This document shows, one piece after another, positions 52,301 to 60,212 of a stretch of 64,000 nucleotides of DNA. The position numbers were made by a program, and so were the translations under genes. This DNA is from Leisingera sp. ANG-Vp (GTDB taxonomy: Bacteria; Pseudomonadota; Alphaproteobacteria; Rhodobacterales; Rhodobacteraceae). Where the stretch lies: positions 1 through 64,000 of the forward strand of contig NZ_JWLD01000022.1 in NCBI RefSeq assembly GCF_000813725.1, written 5' to 3'. The number at the start of each line of letters is the position of its first letter. Within the stretch, counting starts at the first letter, position 1. The notes below the pieces were generated by a model. It ran no database searches. It was not told the origin of the DNA and saw nothing but the letters and a program-made list of their open reading frames with translations.

Positions 52301-52362
52301 AAGTCGATCTCCTGATCCTGATGCCGGCTGTTGTTCAAATAACCGCGTCCGCGATAGCCCAT
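49303..52362 (-). CDS. Large VCBS/LamG/RTX-like surface or secreted protein
   Basis: ATG at 52362 gives 1019 residues; a TTG 45 bp upstream extends the frame but lacks a ribosome-binding site. An RTX-like calcium motif region lies near the start (GDDDITGSGFGDWIMSGSGD, GGGGNDVMFGGRGRD). Four VCBS/cadherin-like repeats follow at about residues 237-336, 337-437, 655-752 and 915-1015, each with NNGDGTF.Y...GAFEHL..GE and TVDDGNGG. A LamG-like domain (about 450-640; WTIEAWVRTTDD, DGGWHHMAGTFDS) sits in the middle. Such proteins are adhesins exported by type I secretion, but no transporter genes are nearby and the typical glycine-rich C-terminal signal is not obvious. The end directly after a VCBS repeat may reflect truncation. 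Confidence 0.85.
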   Translation of the reverse strand: MGYRGRGYLNNSRHQDQEIDLSGSSHGAFVRTHRGDDDITGSGFGDWIMSGSGDDTVTGGGGNDVMFGGRGRDTAVFSGSVLDYKIVTFPGGRWMFVSGDDGCDFLHRFEVLVFDDFTLDLNSNNGPLAVLRREYLETAENDSFAFNVDVYDLDGDPVSLDSATVTGGGSLAVVQGGASEDAVTGSSSGLQISFDPGSSYDYLAAGETTTETVTLVLSDGEGGTTEVSYEITIQGENDGPVASAVSATADEDGPAVTVDAVFFDADASDTHTFSVDTTGTQGTVTNNGDGTFSYDPAGAFEHLAAGETATDTFAFTVDDGNGGFDTETVTVTVSGQNDAPVALAVSGDANEDGPAVTISADFSDADASDTHTFSIDTAGTQGTVTNNGDGTFGYDADGAFEHLAAGETATDTFTYTVDDGNGGTGTETVTVTVTGQNDEPDLGDPVITGQAAAFNGSDTYLSIASDPGLRADDWTIEAWVRTTDDDAAYNRVISAPVGGGQTYSLVVHNGQAHVRLDNGAGRQVEAVDVADGGWHHMAGTFDSTTNTLSLYVDGVFAGSLDVGSASPLTGSQEIAIGRFSSSFSGNYFDGDIADVRIWSVTRDASEIASSYDQPLDGSEAGLELYLPLNGSYEDQSPNGRTVNNFGTSLVESDAPVEAAQVSEDSGSATFQFDASDADTNDTLTYSANTAGLAGQVVNNGDGSFAYSANGAFDHLAPGETATESFDVTVDDGNGGSDTKTVTVTVTGANDAPDAEAVSASVQEDPQTVLSDNIGSTTMGNIGRWYVFDFDTGTAITLPRDGGANNTFDQIAAQHLSSGNGLIVHPNPNNSGWSLGSQVFVDGVGQPVSSTEYDITDTSGGSTSLANPVWLAFGDTNQDVDSISLTLTGIDLGDGRSVDVSVDMGPFDYEINTTDDLGVDAMTFEATVNGPSPDITVSADFTDPDSDTFTFGLDDSATSGSVVNNGDGTFTFSANGAFEHLNAGESATDTFTYTVDDGNGGIDSQVVTVTILGLDDVSIA
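51052..51654 (-). repeat. Two tandem VCBS-repeat coding units
   Basis: Two adjacent units of about 300 bp encode near-identical VCBS repeats (shared DEDGPAVT, DADASDTHTFS, GTQGTVTNNGDGTF, GAFEHLAAGETATDTF). The high DNA identity implies recent duplication and makes the copy number prone to change. Confidence 0.75.
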
Positions 52363-52490
52363 TGGTGCAAACCCCCATTTACCAAAAAAGGCGGCTATCC
52401 AGCTCAATTCCGGTGCTGGCGCTGCCTTTTTTCCGGCACCCCCCGCGCCGGAACTCTCAGATACAATTCAATTTGAAGGTTAACTAGGCA

Positions 52491-52508
52491 ATCACCCGTT
52501 TGGGTGAT
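52491..52508. promoter_or_regulatory. Hyphenated palindrome upstream of the VCBS gene
   Basis: ATCACCC-GTTT-GGGTGAT, 7-bp arms, 129 bp before the ATG at 52362. It may be an operator of the neighbouring response regulator or a short RNA hairpin. Confidence 0.4.
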
Positions 52509-52555
52509 ATTAGCGCTTTCGGACTAATTCTTGTGGTATTTGCGGCGTCAATTTC

Positions 52556-52572
52556 AATACTTAGGGGGTATT
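52556..52572. promoter_or_regulatory. Possible LuxR/NarL-type binding site
   Basis: AATAC-TTAGGGG-GTATT is an inverted repeat around a TTAGGGG core in the gap between the VCBS gene and the response regulator gene, a form used by some NarL-type regulators (inference). Confidence 0.35.
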
Positions 52573-52686
52573 GTCGCCTGTTGACCTATTCGCATGGAGT
52601 ACCTACAGCGTTGCGGCCCTCTGGCGGCGTGGAAGCAAAATGGTCCGGTCTGGCCAGCGGAGAAGGCGAGGAAAAGGGTCTACAGC

Positions 52687-53343
52687 TTAAATCAGCATCA
52701 GTTCCTGGGCGCGGCGTACAGCAGCCGTGCGGTTGCTGACAGAGAGTTCTCTGAAAATAGCTTTCACATGGGTTTTGACTGTGTTTTCGCTGATGGACAG
52801 AGCTGTCCCGATTTCTCTGTTCGTCTGCCCGGCTGCAAGCAGCTGCAAAATCTTCAGCTGCTGCGGGGCAAGACGCGGTGCAAGCACGTGCTCGCCGTCC
52901 ACCTTGTCCACCTGAATACGCTGTGCATTGCGCCGCATCTGTTCCTTGGACGAGGGACCGTGTTTGGCTGCAGCGTGAATCGCATTGAAAAGATCGCCGC
53001 GGCTTGCCGATTTATGTACGAACTGAAAGGCTCCGGCGCGCAGGGATTTTTCCTGAGTAGCTGCATCTTCTGATGCGGAAAGGATTACGACCGGAGCATC
53101 GAATTCCCGGGCATTCAATTCCCCGAGCAGCGCAATCCCGTTCAGGTTTTTCATGGCCAGATCTGAAATGACGACGTCGAATATGCACCCTTGATCCAGG
53201 GCGTCGAGAAATGCATTCGCACAGGAGTAGGTTTGCGGTGAAGCTGAAGGGTAGTAATGCTCTATCAGCAGCCGCATGCCATCAAGAAACAGGTTGTGGT
53301 CATCGACAATGGCAATACTGATCGGGGCCTTCGAGCTCTTCAC
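52687..53343 (-). CDS. LuxR/NarL-type response regulator (orphan)
   Basis: GTG at 53343 (VKSSKAPISIAIVDDHNLFL) with AGGGGG about 9 nt upstream is preferred over a TTG at 53418; it gives 218 residues. The receiver domain has the acidic pair IVDDH, phospho-acceptor Asp in FDVVISDLAMKN, Thr/Ser in VVILSASED and Lys in QFVHKSASRGD. The C-terminal LuxR HTH is QLKILQLLAAGQTNREIGTA and SISENTVKTHVKAIFRELSV. No histidine kinase is adjacent. It may control the VCBS gene next to it, as is frequent for surface-protein loci in this group. Confidence 0.85.
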   Translation of the reverse strand: MKSSKAPISIAIVDDHNLFLDGMRLLIEHYYPSASPQTYSCANAFLDALDQGCIFDVVISDLAMKNLNGIALLGELNAREFDAPVVILSASEDAATQEKSLRAGAFQFVHKSASRGDLFNAIHAAAKHGPSSKEQMRRNAQRIQVDKVDGEHVLAPRLAPQQLKILQLLAAGQTNREIGTALSISENTVKTHVKAIFRELSVSNRTAAVRRAQELMLI

Positions 53344-53670
53344 TATCGCGGCCCCCTGTTTCAATTGCCCCGGGAACGACCTTAATCCAATTTCAAAAAA
53401 TGATCTATGGTGCTGCAATTTCCCGCGGCTTTTGCAAGCTCAAACTACATGTTCATTGCCGCCCGTTAGGTCTCTGCAGCACTGCTGCGAGGAGACCGGC
53501 GTGGCGGGTTTGCTGCTGCAGTCTGACGGGGCCGTTTCCACCTTTGAGCGGCAGTTTTCACAGTTCGAAAAGGTTGTCTTCATAAGCGCAATTGGGATGG
53601 CGGGTATGCCCGGGCTAAATGAGCGTGATGGCGTGGCTTGGGCGGCAAGAGGTCTCTGCGGGACTGGAGG

Positions 53671-54414
53671 TCACCCTCTTACGATGGCATGCGCAGAGAA
53701 TTCTGCGAGCTCGCCCCGCCAGATTTGACGGCCAAAGCAGAACGGCTTTCCGTTCGCCCCGTAGATTACCTGCTCCAGTTCAATTCCGGCATTATAGGTG
53801 GGCAGGCCCAGCAGGCCGGCTTCGTCCTCGTTCAGCGCGCGCATCCGTATCGTGATGTCACCGGAATGCGGCGGCATGTCATACTCCTTCTCCATCAGCG
53901 TCGTGGTCGATTGCTGCAGATTGTGATCAAGCAGGCCGGGAAAGAGACGGGCGACAGCGTATTCCTCTTCAATGAAGGCAGGATGATCCTTGAGAAGAAA
54001 TACCCTGGTGTATTTGTAAAGCGCCTCGCCTTCGGCGACAGCCAGTTTGGCAGATAAAGCTGCATCAGCTTCAATCGTCTGCTGTGAAACTACCTTGATC
54101 GTCAGGCCAAGTTCTTCCTTGCCGGCCAGAGCAGAGAGGCTGACTGTCCTGCTGATATCGTAGGTCAGCCGCTGCGGTGAAACGAATCTGCCGCGGCGGC
54201 CGGAACTATAGGCCAATCCTTCCATTTCAATAGCCAGGAGCGCGCGTCGGGCGGTCATTCTGCTGATCCCGAACTGCTCTCCGATGGCTCTTTCCGAGGG
54301 CAGCGATGCGTGCGGAGCCAGTCCGCCGCTAAGGATCTGTTCCCGCAGGTGGTCAATAACCATCTGAAAAGCAGGTGTTTTCTTTTCTTCGTCCGAGTCG
54401 GTTCGATTCATCAT
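53671..54414 (-). CDS. GntR-family regulator (HutC/UTRA type)
   Basis: The 247-residue product has the winged HTH (APHASLPSERAIGEQFGISR, MTARRALLAIEMEGLAYSSG, RRGRFVSP) and a UTRA ligand domain (YKYTRVFLLKDHPAFIEEEY, VARLFPGLLDHNL, GIELEQVIYGANGKPF). ATG at 54414 or 54411. It diverges from the EutA-like, M24 and DMGDH-like genes. Two identical palindromes at 54437-54466 in the shared promoter are its obvious operators, so it probably represses both itself and the right-going operon until the substrate binds. Confidence 0.87.
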   Translation of the reverse strand: MMNRTDSDEEKKTPAFQMVIDHLREQILSGGLAPHASLPSERAIGEQFGISRMTARRALLAIEMEGLAYSSGRRGRFVSPQRLTYDISRTVSLSALAGKEELGLTIKVVSQQTIEADAALSAKLAVAEGEALYKYTRVFLLKDHPAFIEEEYAVARLFPGLLDHNLQQSTTTLMEKEYDMPPHSGDITIRMRALNEDEAGLLGLPTYNAGIELEQVIYGANGKPFCFGRQIWRGELAEFSAHAIVRG

Positions 54415-54436
54415 GCACAGGTCCGCAAGTTTTCCT

Positions 54437-54466
54437 TGGTATATACCAGCCTATTGGTATATACCA
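54437..54466. promoter_or_regulatory. Twin HutC-type operators
   Basis: TGGTATATACCA occurs twice (54437-54448 and 54455-54466), each a perfect 12-bp palindrome with centres 18 bp apart. The GGTATATACC form fits the GT-N-TA-N-AC pattern of HutC-type GntR regulators. Confidence 0.75.
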
Positions 54467-54569
54467 GATTCCAAGAGCTCTTCCCCTCTGACTGCATGGT
54501 GAGCCTGCAGTTTGCAAGGGAAGGGCAGGGGGGGCAGGCAGAAATCCCGAAGGTTTTGGAGGAAGGCCA

Positions 54570-55352
54570 ATGAATGCAGTGCCGGACATTCAATCGCTGC
54601 AGTTTGACAGTGATGGAGGGCTGGGTGGCAAAGCCAGGATTGGTCTGATCGTTCTTCAATCCGACCAGACTCTGGAGCATGAGCTCTCCGGTGTTCTCCG
54701 GCAGCCGGGTGTGGCGCTGTACCACGCGCGGATCCCGAATGAGATGGAAGTCACTTGCGGTACGCTGCAGAAGATGGAGGCGGACCTGCCGGCCGCAGCG
54801 GCGCTGCTGCCTGCTTCCTTTGAGCTGGATGCCATTGGCTATTGCTGCACTTCCGGGGCAACAATGATCGGCGAGGCGCGTGTGGATGCAATCCTGCGCA
54901 GCGTGCACCCGGCCGCAAAAACCACAAATCCACTGACCGCCTGCAAGGCGGCGCTCAAAGCGCTGAAACTAAGCCGGATTGCGCTGATAACGCCCTATGA
55001 GGCCGAGGTCACGGCCGGGATGCGGAACAATCTGGCCGCGGCCGGCATTGAAGTGAACGCTATTGGCAGCTTCAACCAGGCCGATGATTTCAAAGTCGCC
55101 CGGATTTCCTCTCAGAGCATTCTGGCGGCGGTTAAGGAGATCGGGCAGCGGACAGATTGCGACGGCGTGTTCGTCTCCTGCACCAGCCTGCGGGTCATGG
55201 GCATCCTGGCCGAGGCTGAGAGCGCACTCGGGAAACCCGTTTTGTCCAGCAATCAGGTCACAGCCTGGCATCTGGCCCGGCTCGCAGGGCTGCGCAACGG
55301 CGTGCCTGGAGCCGGCATGCTGTTCCACACCCAATTGAAGTTGCAGGATTGA
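54570..55352 (+). CDS. EutA / maleate isomerase superfamily protein
   Basis: ATG at 54570 follows GGAGGAAGG. The 260-residue product has the two catalytic cysteines, YCCTSGATMIG (Cys93) and FVSCTSLRVMG (Cys204), and the end motif KPVLSSNQVTAWHLARL. It is the third such protein in the window. It is the first gene of the right-going operon and ends 4 bp before the M24 gene. In this setting with a DMGDH-like enzyme it may isomerise or racemise an N-methylated acid so that the downstream enzymes accept it (inference). Confidence 0.82.
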   Translation: MNAVPDIQSLQFDSDGGLGGKARIGLIVLQSDQTLEHELSGVLRQPGVALYHARIPNEMEVTCGTLQKMEADLPAAAALLPASFELDAIGYCCTSGATMIGEARVDAILRSVHPAAKTTNPLTACKAALKALKLSRIALITPYEAEVTAGMRNNLAAAGIEVNAIGSFNQADDFKVARISSQSILAAVKEIGQRTDCDGVFVSCTSLRVMGILAEAESALGKPVLSSNQVTAWHLARLAGLRNGVPGAGMLFHTQLKLQD

Positions 55353-55356
55353 CACG

Positions 55357-56535
55357 ATGACGGACATGCACCCCGCTGCGGACCGCGGGTTTACCACACA
55401 GGAGTTCGAACAGCGCACCGCTGCAGCCCAGAAGATCATGGCGGGTCTCGGGCTGGATGCACTGCTGCTCACCACAGAGCCGGAAGTGCGCTATTTCACT
55501 GGCTTCGACACCATCTTCTGGCTCAGCCCCACCCGGCCCTGGTTTGTGGTGATCCCGGCAGAAGGTGCGCCGATTGCGGTGATCCCGGAGATCGGCGGCC
55601 CCAGCATGTCGCTGACCTGGATTTCGGATGTCCGGACCTGGCTGGCACCCCAGCCAGAGGATGACGGTATTTCCCTGCTGGTGGAAACTCTGCGCGAGGT
55701 GATGCCCAACGGCGGCACGCTGGGGCTGCCGATGGGCCACGAAACCCATGTGCGCATTCCGGCTGCGGATTTTCAACGGCTGCAAGAGCGCCTGGACGGT
55801 GTTTCGGTCGCCGACGGCACCGATGTTGTCCGCCGCCTGAGAATGGTGAAATCCCGCTCTGAGATCGCTAAAATCGCCCGGATTTGCAGCATTGCGTCTT
55901 CTGCCTTCGAAGAATTGCCGAATTACATCAAGGCCGGTGACACCGAACGCCAGGCCTTTGCCAAATTCAAGATCGACCTGCTGCAAAAAGGTGCCGATGA
56001 CGTGCCGTATCTGGTTGGCAGTTCGGGGCTTGGCGGGTTTGAGGATGTGATCAACCGGCCAACGGACCGGATGATTGAGGACGGCAGCATGCTGCTGCTG
56101 GATACCGGCGCGCTCTGGGGCGGTTACAGCTGCGACTTTGACCGGAATTATGCTTTTGGCCATGCCTCGGATGAGGCCAGGTCTGCTTACGATCTGGCCT
56201 GGCGTGCAACTGAGGCGGGATTGCAGGCAGCGCGTCCGGGTATCACCACCACCTACCTGTGGGGCGTGATGGCCAAGGTGCTGGAAGACGGCGGCTGCAG
56301 CGGCCATCAGATCGGCCGCATGGGGCACGGGCTGGGCATGCAGGTGACCGAATGGCCCTCGCTGATGCCTGGAGACAATACGGTGATTGAAGAGGGCATG
56401 GTGCTGACACTGGAGCCCGGACTCTCCTTCGGCGGCGGCAAGATGATGCTGCACGAAGAAAACATCGTCATCCGAGAGGATGGTGCCGAACTGCTGTCGC
56501 GCCGGGCGGCGCGTGAGCTTCCGATTATTACCTAA
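55357..56535 (+). CDS. M24-family metallohydrolase (Xaa-Pro peptidase/creatinase fold) with intact metal site
   Basis: The 392-residue product has a creatinase N-domain (MAGLGLDALLLTTEPEVRYF, TGFDTIFWLSPTRPWFVVIP) and a complete M24 metal site: LLLDTGALWGGYSCDFDRNY (two Asp), RMGHGLGMQVTEWPS (His), TLEPGLSF (Glu) and MLHEENIVI (Glu). It could therefore be a true dinuclear-metal peptidase or amidohydrolase, unlike the M24 protein at 17571. Its place between EutA-like and DMGDH-like genes suggests release of an N-methylated glycine derivative from a larger amide, guanidine or peptide. Confidence 0.85.
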   Translation: MTDMHPAADRGFTTQEFEQRTAAAQKIMAGLGLDALLLTTEPEVRYFTGFDTIFWLSPTRPWFVVIPAEGAPIAVIPEIGGPSMSLTWISDVRTWLAPQPEDDGISLLVETLREVMPNGGTLGLPMGHETHVRIPAADFQRLQERLDGVSVADGTDVVRRLRMVKSRSEIAKIARICSIASSAFEELPNYIKAGDTERQAFAKFKIDLLQKGADDVPYLVGSSGLGGFEDVINRPTDRMIEDGSMLLLDTGALWGGYSCDFDRNYAFGHASDEARSAYDLAWRATEAGLQAARPGITTTYLWGVMAKVLEDGGCSGHQIGRMGHGLGMQVTEWPSLMPGDNTVIEEGMVLTLEPGLSFGGGKMMLHEENIVIREDGAELLSRRAARELPIIT

Positions 56536-56553
56536 TCCACGGGTTTCACGAGA

Positions 56554-59028
56554 ATGACCAAACAACTCCCGTCCCACGCTCAGGTTGTCATTATCGGCGG
56601 CGGCATTCACGGCTGCTCCGTGGCTTACCATCTGGCAAAACAGGGGCTGACCGATGTTGTGCTGCTGGAGCGTAAACAGCTGACCAGCGGCACCACCTGG
56701 CATGCGGCCGGGCTGGTGGGGCAGCTGCAGGGCAGCCATGCCACCACGGCTTTTGCAAAGTACGGCATAGAGCTGCTGGAAGAGATCGAGGCCGAGACCG
56801 GCCAGAACCCTGGCTACCGGCGGTCGGGATCGATCTCGATTGCTGTCAACGAAGAGCGAATGGCCGAATTGAAGCGCAAAGCGGATTTTGCTGCTCTGTT
56901 TGGTATCGAAACGCATTACATGGAAACCGCCGCAATCAAAGAGCGCTGGCCCCTGATGAATGCGGAGGGGGTTCTGGGCGGGATCCATATGCCCAGCGAC
57001 GGCTCTGCCAACCCGGTGGATCTGACCACTGCCCTGGCCAAGGGGGCACGGATGCGCGGCGCCAAGATCTTTGAGTACACCAAGGTCGAGGAAGTGCTGA
57101 CCGAGTGCGGCAAGGCTGTCGGCGTGCGTACCGATATGGGCACGGTCAGCGCCGACTATGTGGTGAACTGCGGCGGTATGTGGGCGCGTGAGCTAGGCCG
57201 TCAGAATGGTGTCGGTGTCCCGCTGCACGCCTGCGAGCACTACTATCTGGTGACGGAAACCATCAAGAACCTGCCCGCTGACCTGCCAGTGCTGCGGTCC
57301 TATTGCGACGGTACCTACTGGAAGGAAGACGCAGGCAAGCTGCTGTTCGGCTTTGCCCATTTCCAGGCCAAGCCCTGGGGCATGAAGGGGATCTCCGACA
57401 GTTTTGAATACGACAGCCTGCCATTTATCGAGGACGATGTGATGGAGGTGCTGGAGCTGGCGATGAACCGGGTTCCGCTGTTGCAGGAAACCGGTATCCG
57501 CACCTTTTTCAACGGACCGGAAAGCTATTCCTATGATGGCCGGTTCATCCTGGGTCAGGCGCCAGACATCCCGAATTACTTTGTATTGGGCGGAGTGAAC
57601 TCCACTGGAATCCAATCCGGGTCCGGAGCGGGCCGGGCGCTGGCGCAATGGATCATTGACGGCCACCCACCGATGGATCTGAGCGAGATGGATCCCAAGC
57701 GCTGCGAGGAATTCCAGGCCCGCGACCCCTACCTGCAGGAACGCTGCCCGGAAACCCTGGTTCTGACCTATGCGATGCATTGGCCGAACCGCCAGCGCGA
57801 GACAGTCCGCAATCTGCGCCGCACGCCGTTCTATCACCCGATGAAAGCCCGCGGTGCCTGCTTCACCGAGACCCAGGGTTGGGAGCGGCCGGGCTGGTTT
57901 GCGCCCGAAGGTGTTGAGCCTGAATACGAATACAGCTTTGGCCGCCAGAATTGGTTTCCCTATGTGCTGGAAGAACAGAAGGCCGCCCGCGAAGCGGTTG
58001 CCATGATCGACTATACCATGCTCGGCAAGCTGATGGTCGAAGGCAGGGATGCCGAGAACTTCCTGCAGCGGGCCTGCACCAATGACATGGCGCTGGCAAA
58101 CGGCCGGGTAGCCTATACGCTGATGCTGAATGAACGCGGCGGCATCGAAAGCGATGTGACTGTGGCCCGTCATGGCGGCGAGAGCTTCATGGTCATGAGT
58201 TCTATCTCGCACACGCGCCGCGATTGCTTGCATCTGCGCGACCTGATCCTGCCCGGCGAGGATGTGCGTCTGCGGGATGCGACCGCTGAATATGGCGTGC
58301 TGGGCATTATGGGGCCAAGAAGCCGGGAACTGCTGCAGCAGGTCGGCGGAATTGATGCCTCAAATGAAGCGTTTCCCTTTAACAGCTTGCAGCATTTCCA
58401 CATCGGTCACGCGAAAGTCTTTGCACAGCGCCTGTCCTACTCAGGCGAGATGGGCTGGGAGATCTTCATTTCGCCTGACTTCGCCGAACATGTGTTTGAA
58501 GTGCTGGTGGAGGCCGGAGAGCAGTACGGCCTGCGGCTGATCGGCGGCGAAGCCTTGAATGCGCTGCGTTTGGAAAAGGGCTTTGTCCATTGGGGGCACG
58601 ACATGGCCTATACCGAGTCTCCGCATCAGATCGGGATGGAGTTTGTCTGCAAGACCAAGAAGGACATCCCCTTTGTCGGCCGCGATGCCTATCTGGACCG
58701 CAAGGCGGAAAACACGGGGCCGTTCCTGTGCCACATCCGGCTGAGAGATCCGGAGCCGCTGCTTTATCACAACGAACCCGTTCTGCGCGACGGGCAGATC
58801 GCAGGTTATGTCACCGCCGGCGCCTGGGGGCAGGCGGTCGGCGCGGCTGTTGGCCTTTGCCTGCTGAAGCTGCCGGACGGCGCAGCTGAAAAAGCAGCAG
58901 CGGCGCAGGGGAACTTCACTGTCCTGGTAGAAGGCCGGAGCGTTGAAGCCGAGGTCAGTCTGACGCCGTTCTACGACCCGAAAAGCAAACGGATGCTGTT
59001 TGGGAATGATGCGGGGAAAAACGCGTGA
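56554..59028 (+). CDS. Dimethylglycine/sarcosine-dehydrogenase-like flavoprotein with GcvT domains
   Basis: The 824-residue product has an N-terminal DAO-type FAD domain (VVIIGGGIHGCSVAYHLAKQ) with the covalent-flavin motif SGTTWHAAGL, seen in DMGDH and SarDH, then a FAO_M-like linker (FQARDPYLQERCPETLV) and C-terminal GcvT aminomethyltransferase domains (about residues 430-815; MIDYTMLGKLMVEGRDAENF, SYSGEMGWEIFISPDFAEHV, LEKGFVHWGHDM). The first half removes an N-methyl group as an iminium; the second passes the one-carbon unit to tetrahydrofolate. Length and order match the DMGDH family. It strongly suggests that the operon degrades an N-methylated amine or amino acid. Confidence 0.88.
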   Translation: MTKQLPSHAQVVIIGGGIHGCSVAYHLAKQGLTDVVLLERKQLTSGTTWHAAGLVGQLQGSHATTAFAKYGIELLEEIEAETGQNPGYRRSGSISIAVNEERMAELKRKADFAALFGIETHYMETAAIKERWPLMNAEGVLGGIHMPSDGSANPVDLTTALAKGARMRGAKIFEYTKVEEVLTECGKAVGVRTDMGTVSADYVVNCGGMWARELGRQNGVGVPLHACEHYYLVTETIKNLPADLPVLRSYCDGTYWKEDAGKLLFGFAHFQAKPWGMKGISDSFEYDSLPFIEDDVMEVLELAMNRVPLLQETGIRTFFNGPESYSYDGRFILGQAPDIPNYFVLGGVNSTGIQSGSGAGRALAQWIIDGHPPMDLSEMDPKRCEEFQARDPYLQERCPETLVLTYAMHWPNRQRETVRNLRRTPFYHPMKARGACFTETQGWERPGWFAPEGVEPEYEYSFGRQNWFPYVLEEQKAAREAVAMIDYTMLGKLMVEGRDAENFLQRACTNDMALANGRVAYTLMLNERGGIESDVTVARHGGESFMVMSSISHTRRDCLHLRDLILPGEDVRLRDATAEYGVLGIMGPRSRELLQQVGGIDASNEAFPFNSLQHFHIGHAKVFAQRLSYSGEMGWEIFISPDFAEHVFEVLVEAGEQYGLRLIGGEALNALRLEKGFVHWGHDMAYTESPHQIGMEFVCKTKKDIPFVGRDAYLDRKAENTGPFLCHIRLRDPEPLLYHNEPVLRDGQIAGYVTAGAWGQAVGAAVGLCLLKLPDGAAEKAAAAQGNFTVLVEGRSVEAEVSLTPFYDPKSKRMLFGNDAGKNA

Positions 59029-59355
59029 GCGCATCAAAAACCATAACATGAGGTTGTCATTAGATGCCAGGAAAGGTCGTTTAGCGCTTCAGATTTCCTC
59101 TTCTATCCTGCTGGTGAGACGCTTGGAGGGGCGGGCAGGGGGAGAGGTCTGGAGGCTGGTTGAGGAGAAGCCGCCTTTGGAAAGGAGGCAGCTGCCGGGT
59201 CGCAGGTTTTCGGATGGAGCCAAAGCGAAACTGTCAGAAGCACATGCCTTCCTCAAAACTAGAAGCACTAGCGCAAACAGCACAAAGACACTGCGGGACG
59301 AGTGTTCGCACGGCCCGCACAACGCGGAACACAAGTTAAACTCTGGGAGGACACA
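59029..59355. other. Intergenic stretch before the binding-protein gene
   Basis: I see no gene. The 327-bp gap is long enough for a separate transporter promoter; GGGAGGACAC at 59345-59354 is the ribosome-binding site of the next gene. Confidence 0.5.
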
Positions 59356-60204
59356 ATGACTTGTAAACTGATGAAAACTCTGGGCGCCGCTGCTGCCGCC
59401 GTGGTTCTGGGCGCCGTTTCGGCTGTGGCCGGCCCCATTGAGGACCGTATTGCCGCCGGTGAGCCGATCCGGATCGGCTTTTCCAATATTCCGATCTGGG
59501 GTTTTCCGGATGAAAACGGTGATGCCAAAGGCTTTGTGAATGAAATTGCGCTGGGCATCCTGGCAGAGATGGGCCACACCGACGTGGAAACCACTGTCAC
59601 CGAATGGGGCGGACTGATCCCAGGGTTGAAAGCCAACCGGTACGACATGATCACCGGCGGTCTTTATATTCTGAACAGCCGCTGCGAGAACATCTCCTTT
59701 TCAGAGCCAATCGGCTCCATGGGCGACGCTTTCCTGGTGCCTGCAGGCAATCCTAAGAACATCAACAACTATAAAGATGTGCTGGCTCAGGACGATTCCA
59801 TCCTCATCATGTACTCTGGCGCCAACACTGTTGAAGCCTCACGCAAGGAAGGCCTGACCGACGCGCAGATGATGCAGGTGCCGGGCCCGACCGAGACCCT
59901 GGCGGCGATGAAGGCCGGCCGCGCCGACGCGGCAGCTCTGACCTATTTCGAAGCGCTCTACCTGGCGGAGCAGTCCGAAGGAAAATTCGAGGTGACGGAC
60001 CCGGCGGCGCTGCCGGAATGGACCAAGAACTGGGTTGGCATCGGCTTCCGGGATGAGGATTCCGATTTCATGGCCAAATTCAACGCAGCGCTTGCGGGCT
60101 ATATCGGTTCTGACGCAATGCTGGCGGCCGTTTCTGAGTATGGCTACACCGCATCGCATCTGCCGGGTGACAAATCCGCAGAATGGGTCTGCGGCAACCG
60201 CTAA
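59356..60204 (+). CDS. Polar amino acid/ectoine-type ABC transporter binding protein (EhuB-like)
   Basis: ATG at 59356 follows GGAGG by 5 nt; the longer frame is rejected. The 282-residue precursor has a signal peptide (MKTLGAAAAAVVLGAVSAVA, then GPIEDR). Fold marks: IRIGFSNIPIWGFPDENGDA, EWGGLIPGLKANRYDMITGG and LYILNSRCENISFSEP, with the carboxylate-binding Arg next to Cys as in EhuB, and a second Cys at the end (EWVCGNR). The aromatic box residues (Phe, Trp, Tyr) suit a cationic or quaternary ligand. It serves the two permeases and the ATPase that follow. Confidence 0.86.
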   Translation: MTCKLMKTLGAAAAAVVLGAVSAVAGPIEDRIAAGEPIRIGFSNIPIWGFPDENGDAKGFVNEIALGILAEMGHTDVETTVTEWGGLIPGLKANRYDMITGGLYILNSRCENISFSEPIGSMGDAFLVPAGNPKNINNYKDVLAQDDSILIMYSGANTVEASRKEGLTDAQMMQVPGPTETLAAMKAGRADAAALTYFEALYLAEQSEGKFEVTDPAALPEWTKNWVGIGFRDEDSDFMAKFNAALAGYIGSDAMLAAVSEYGYTASHLPGDKSAEWVCGNR

Positions 60205-60212
60205 GAAAACTG

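Noticed and set aside
49600-52400. CRISPR-like spacing of repeats
   Set aside because: The periodic units are about 300 bp and protein-coding (VCBS repeats), with no short repeat-spacer array or cas genes in the window.
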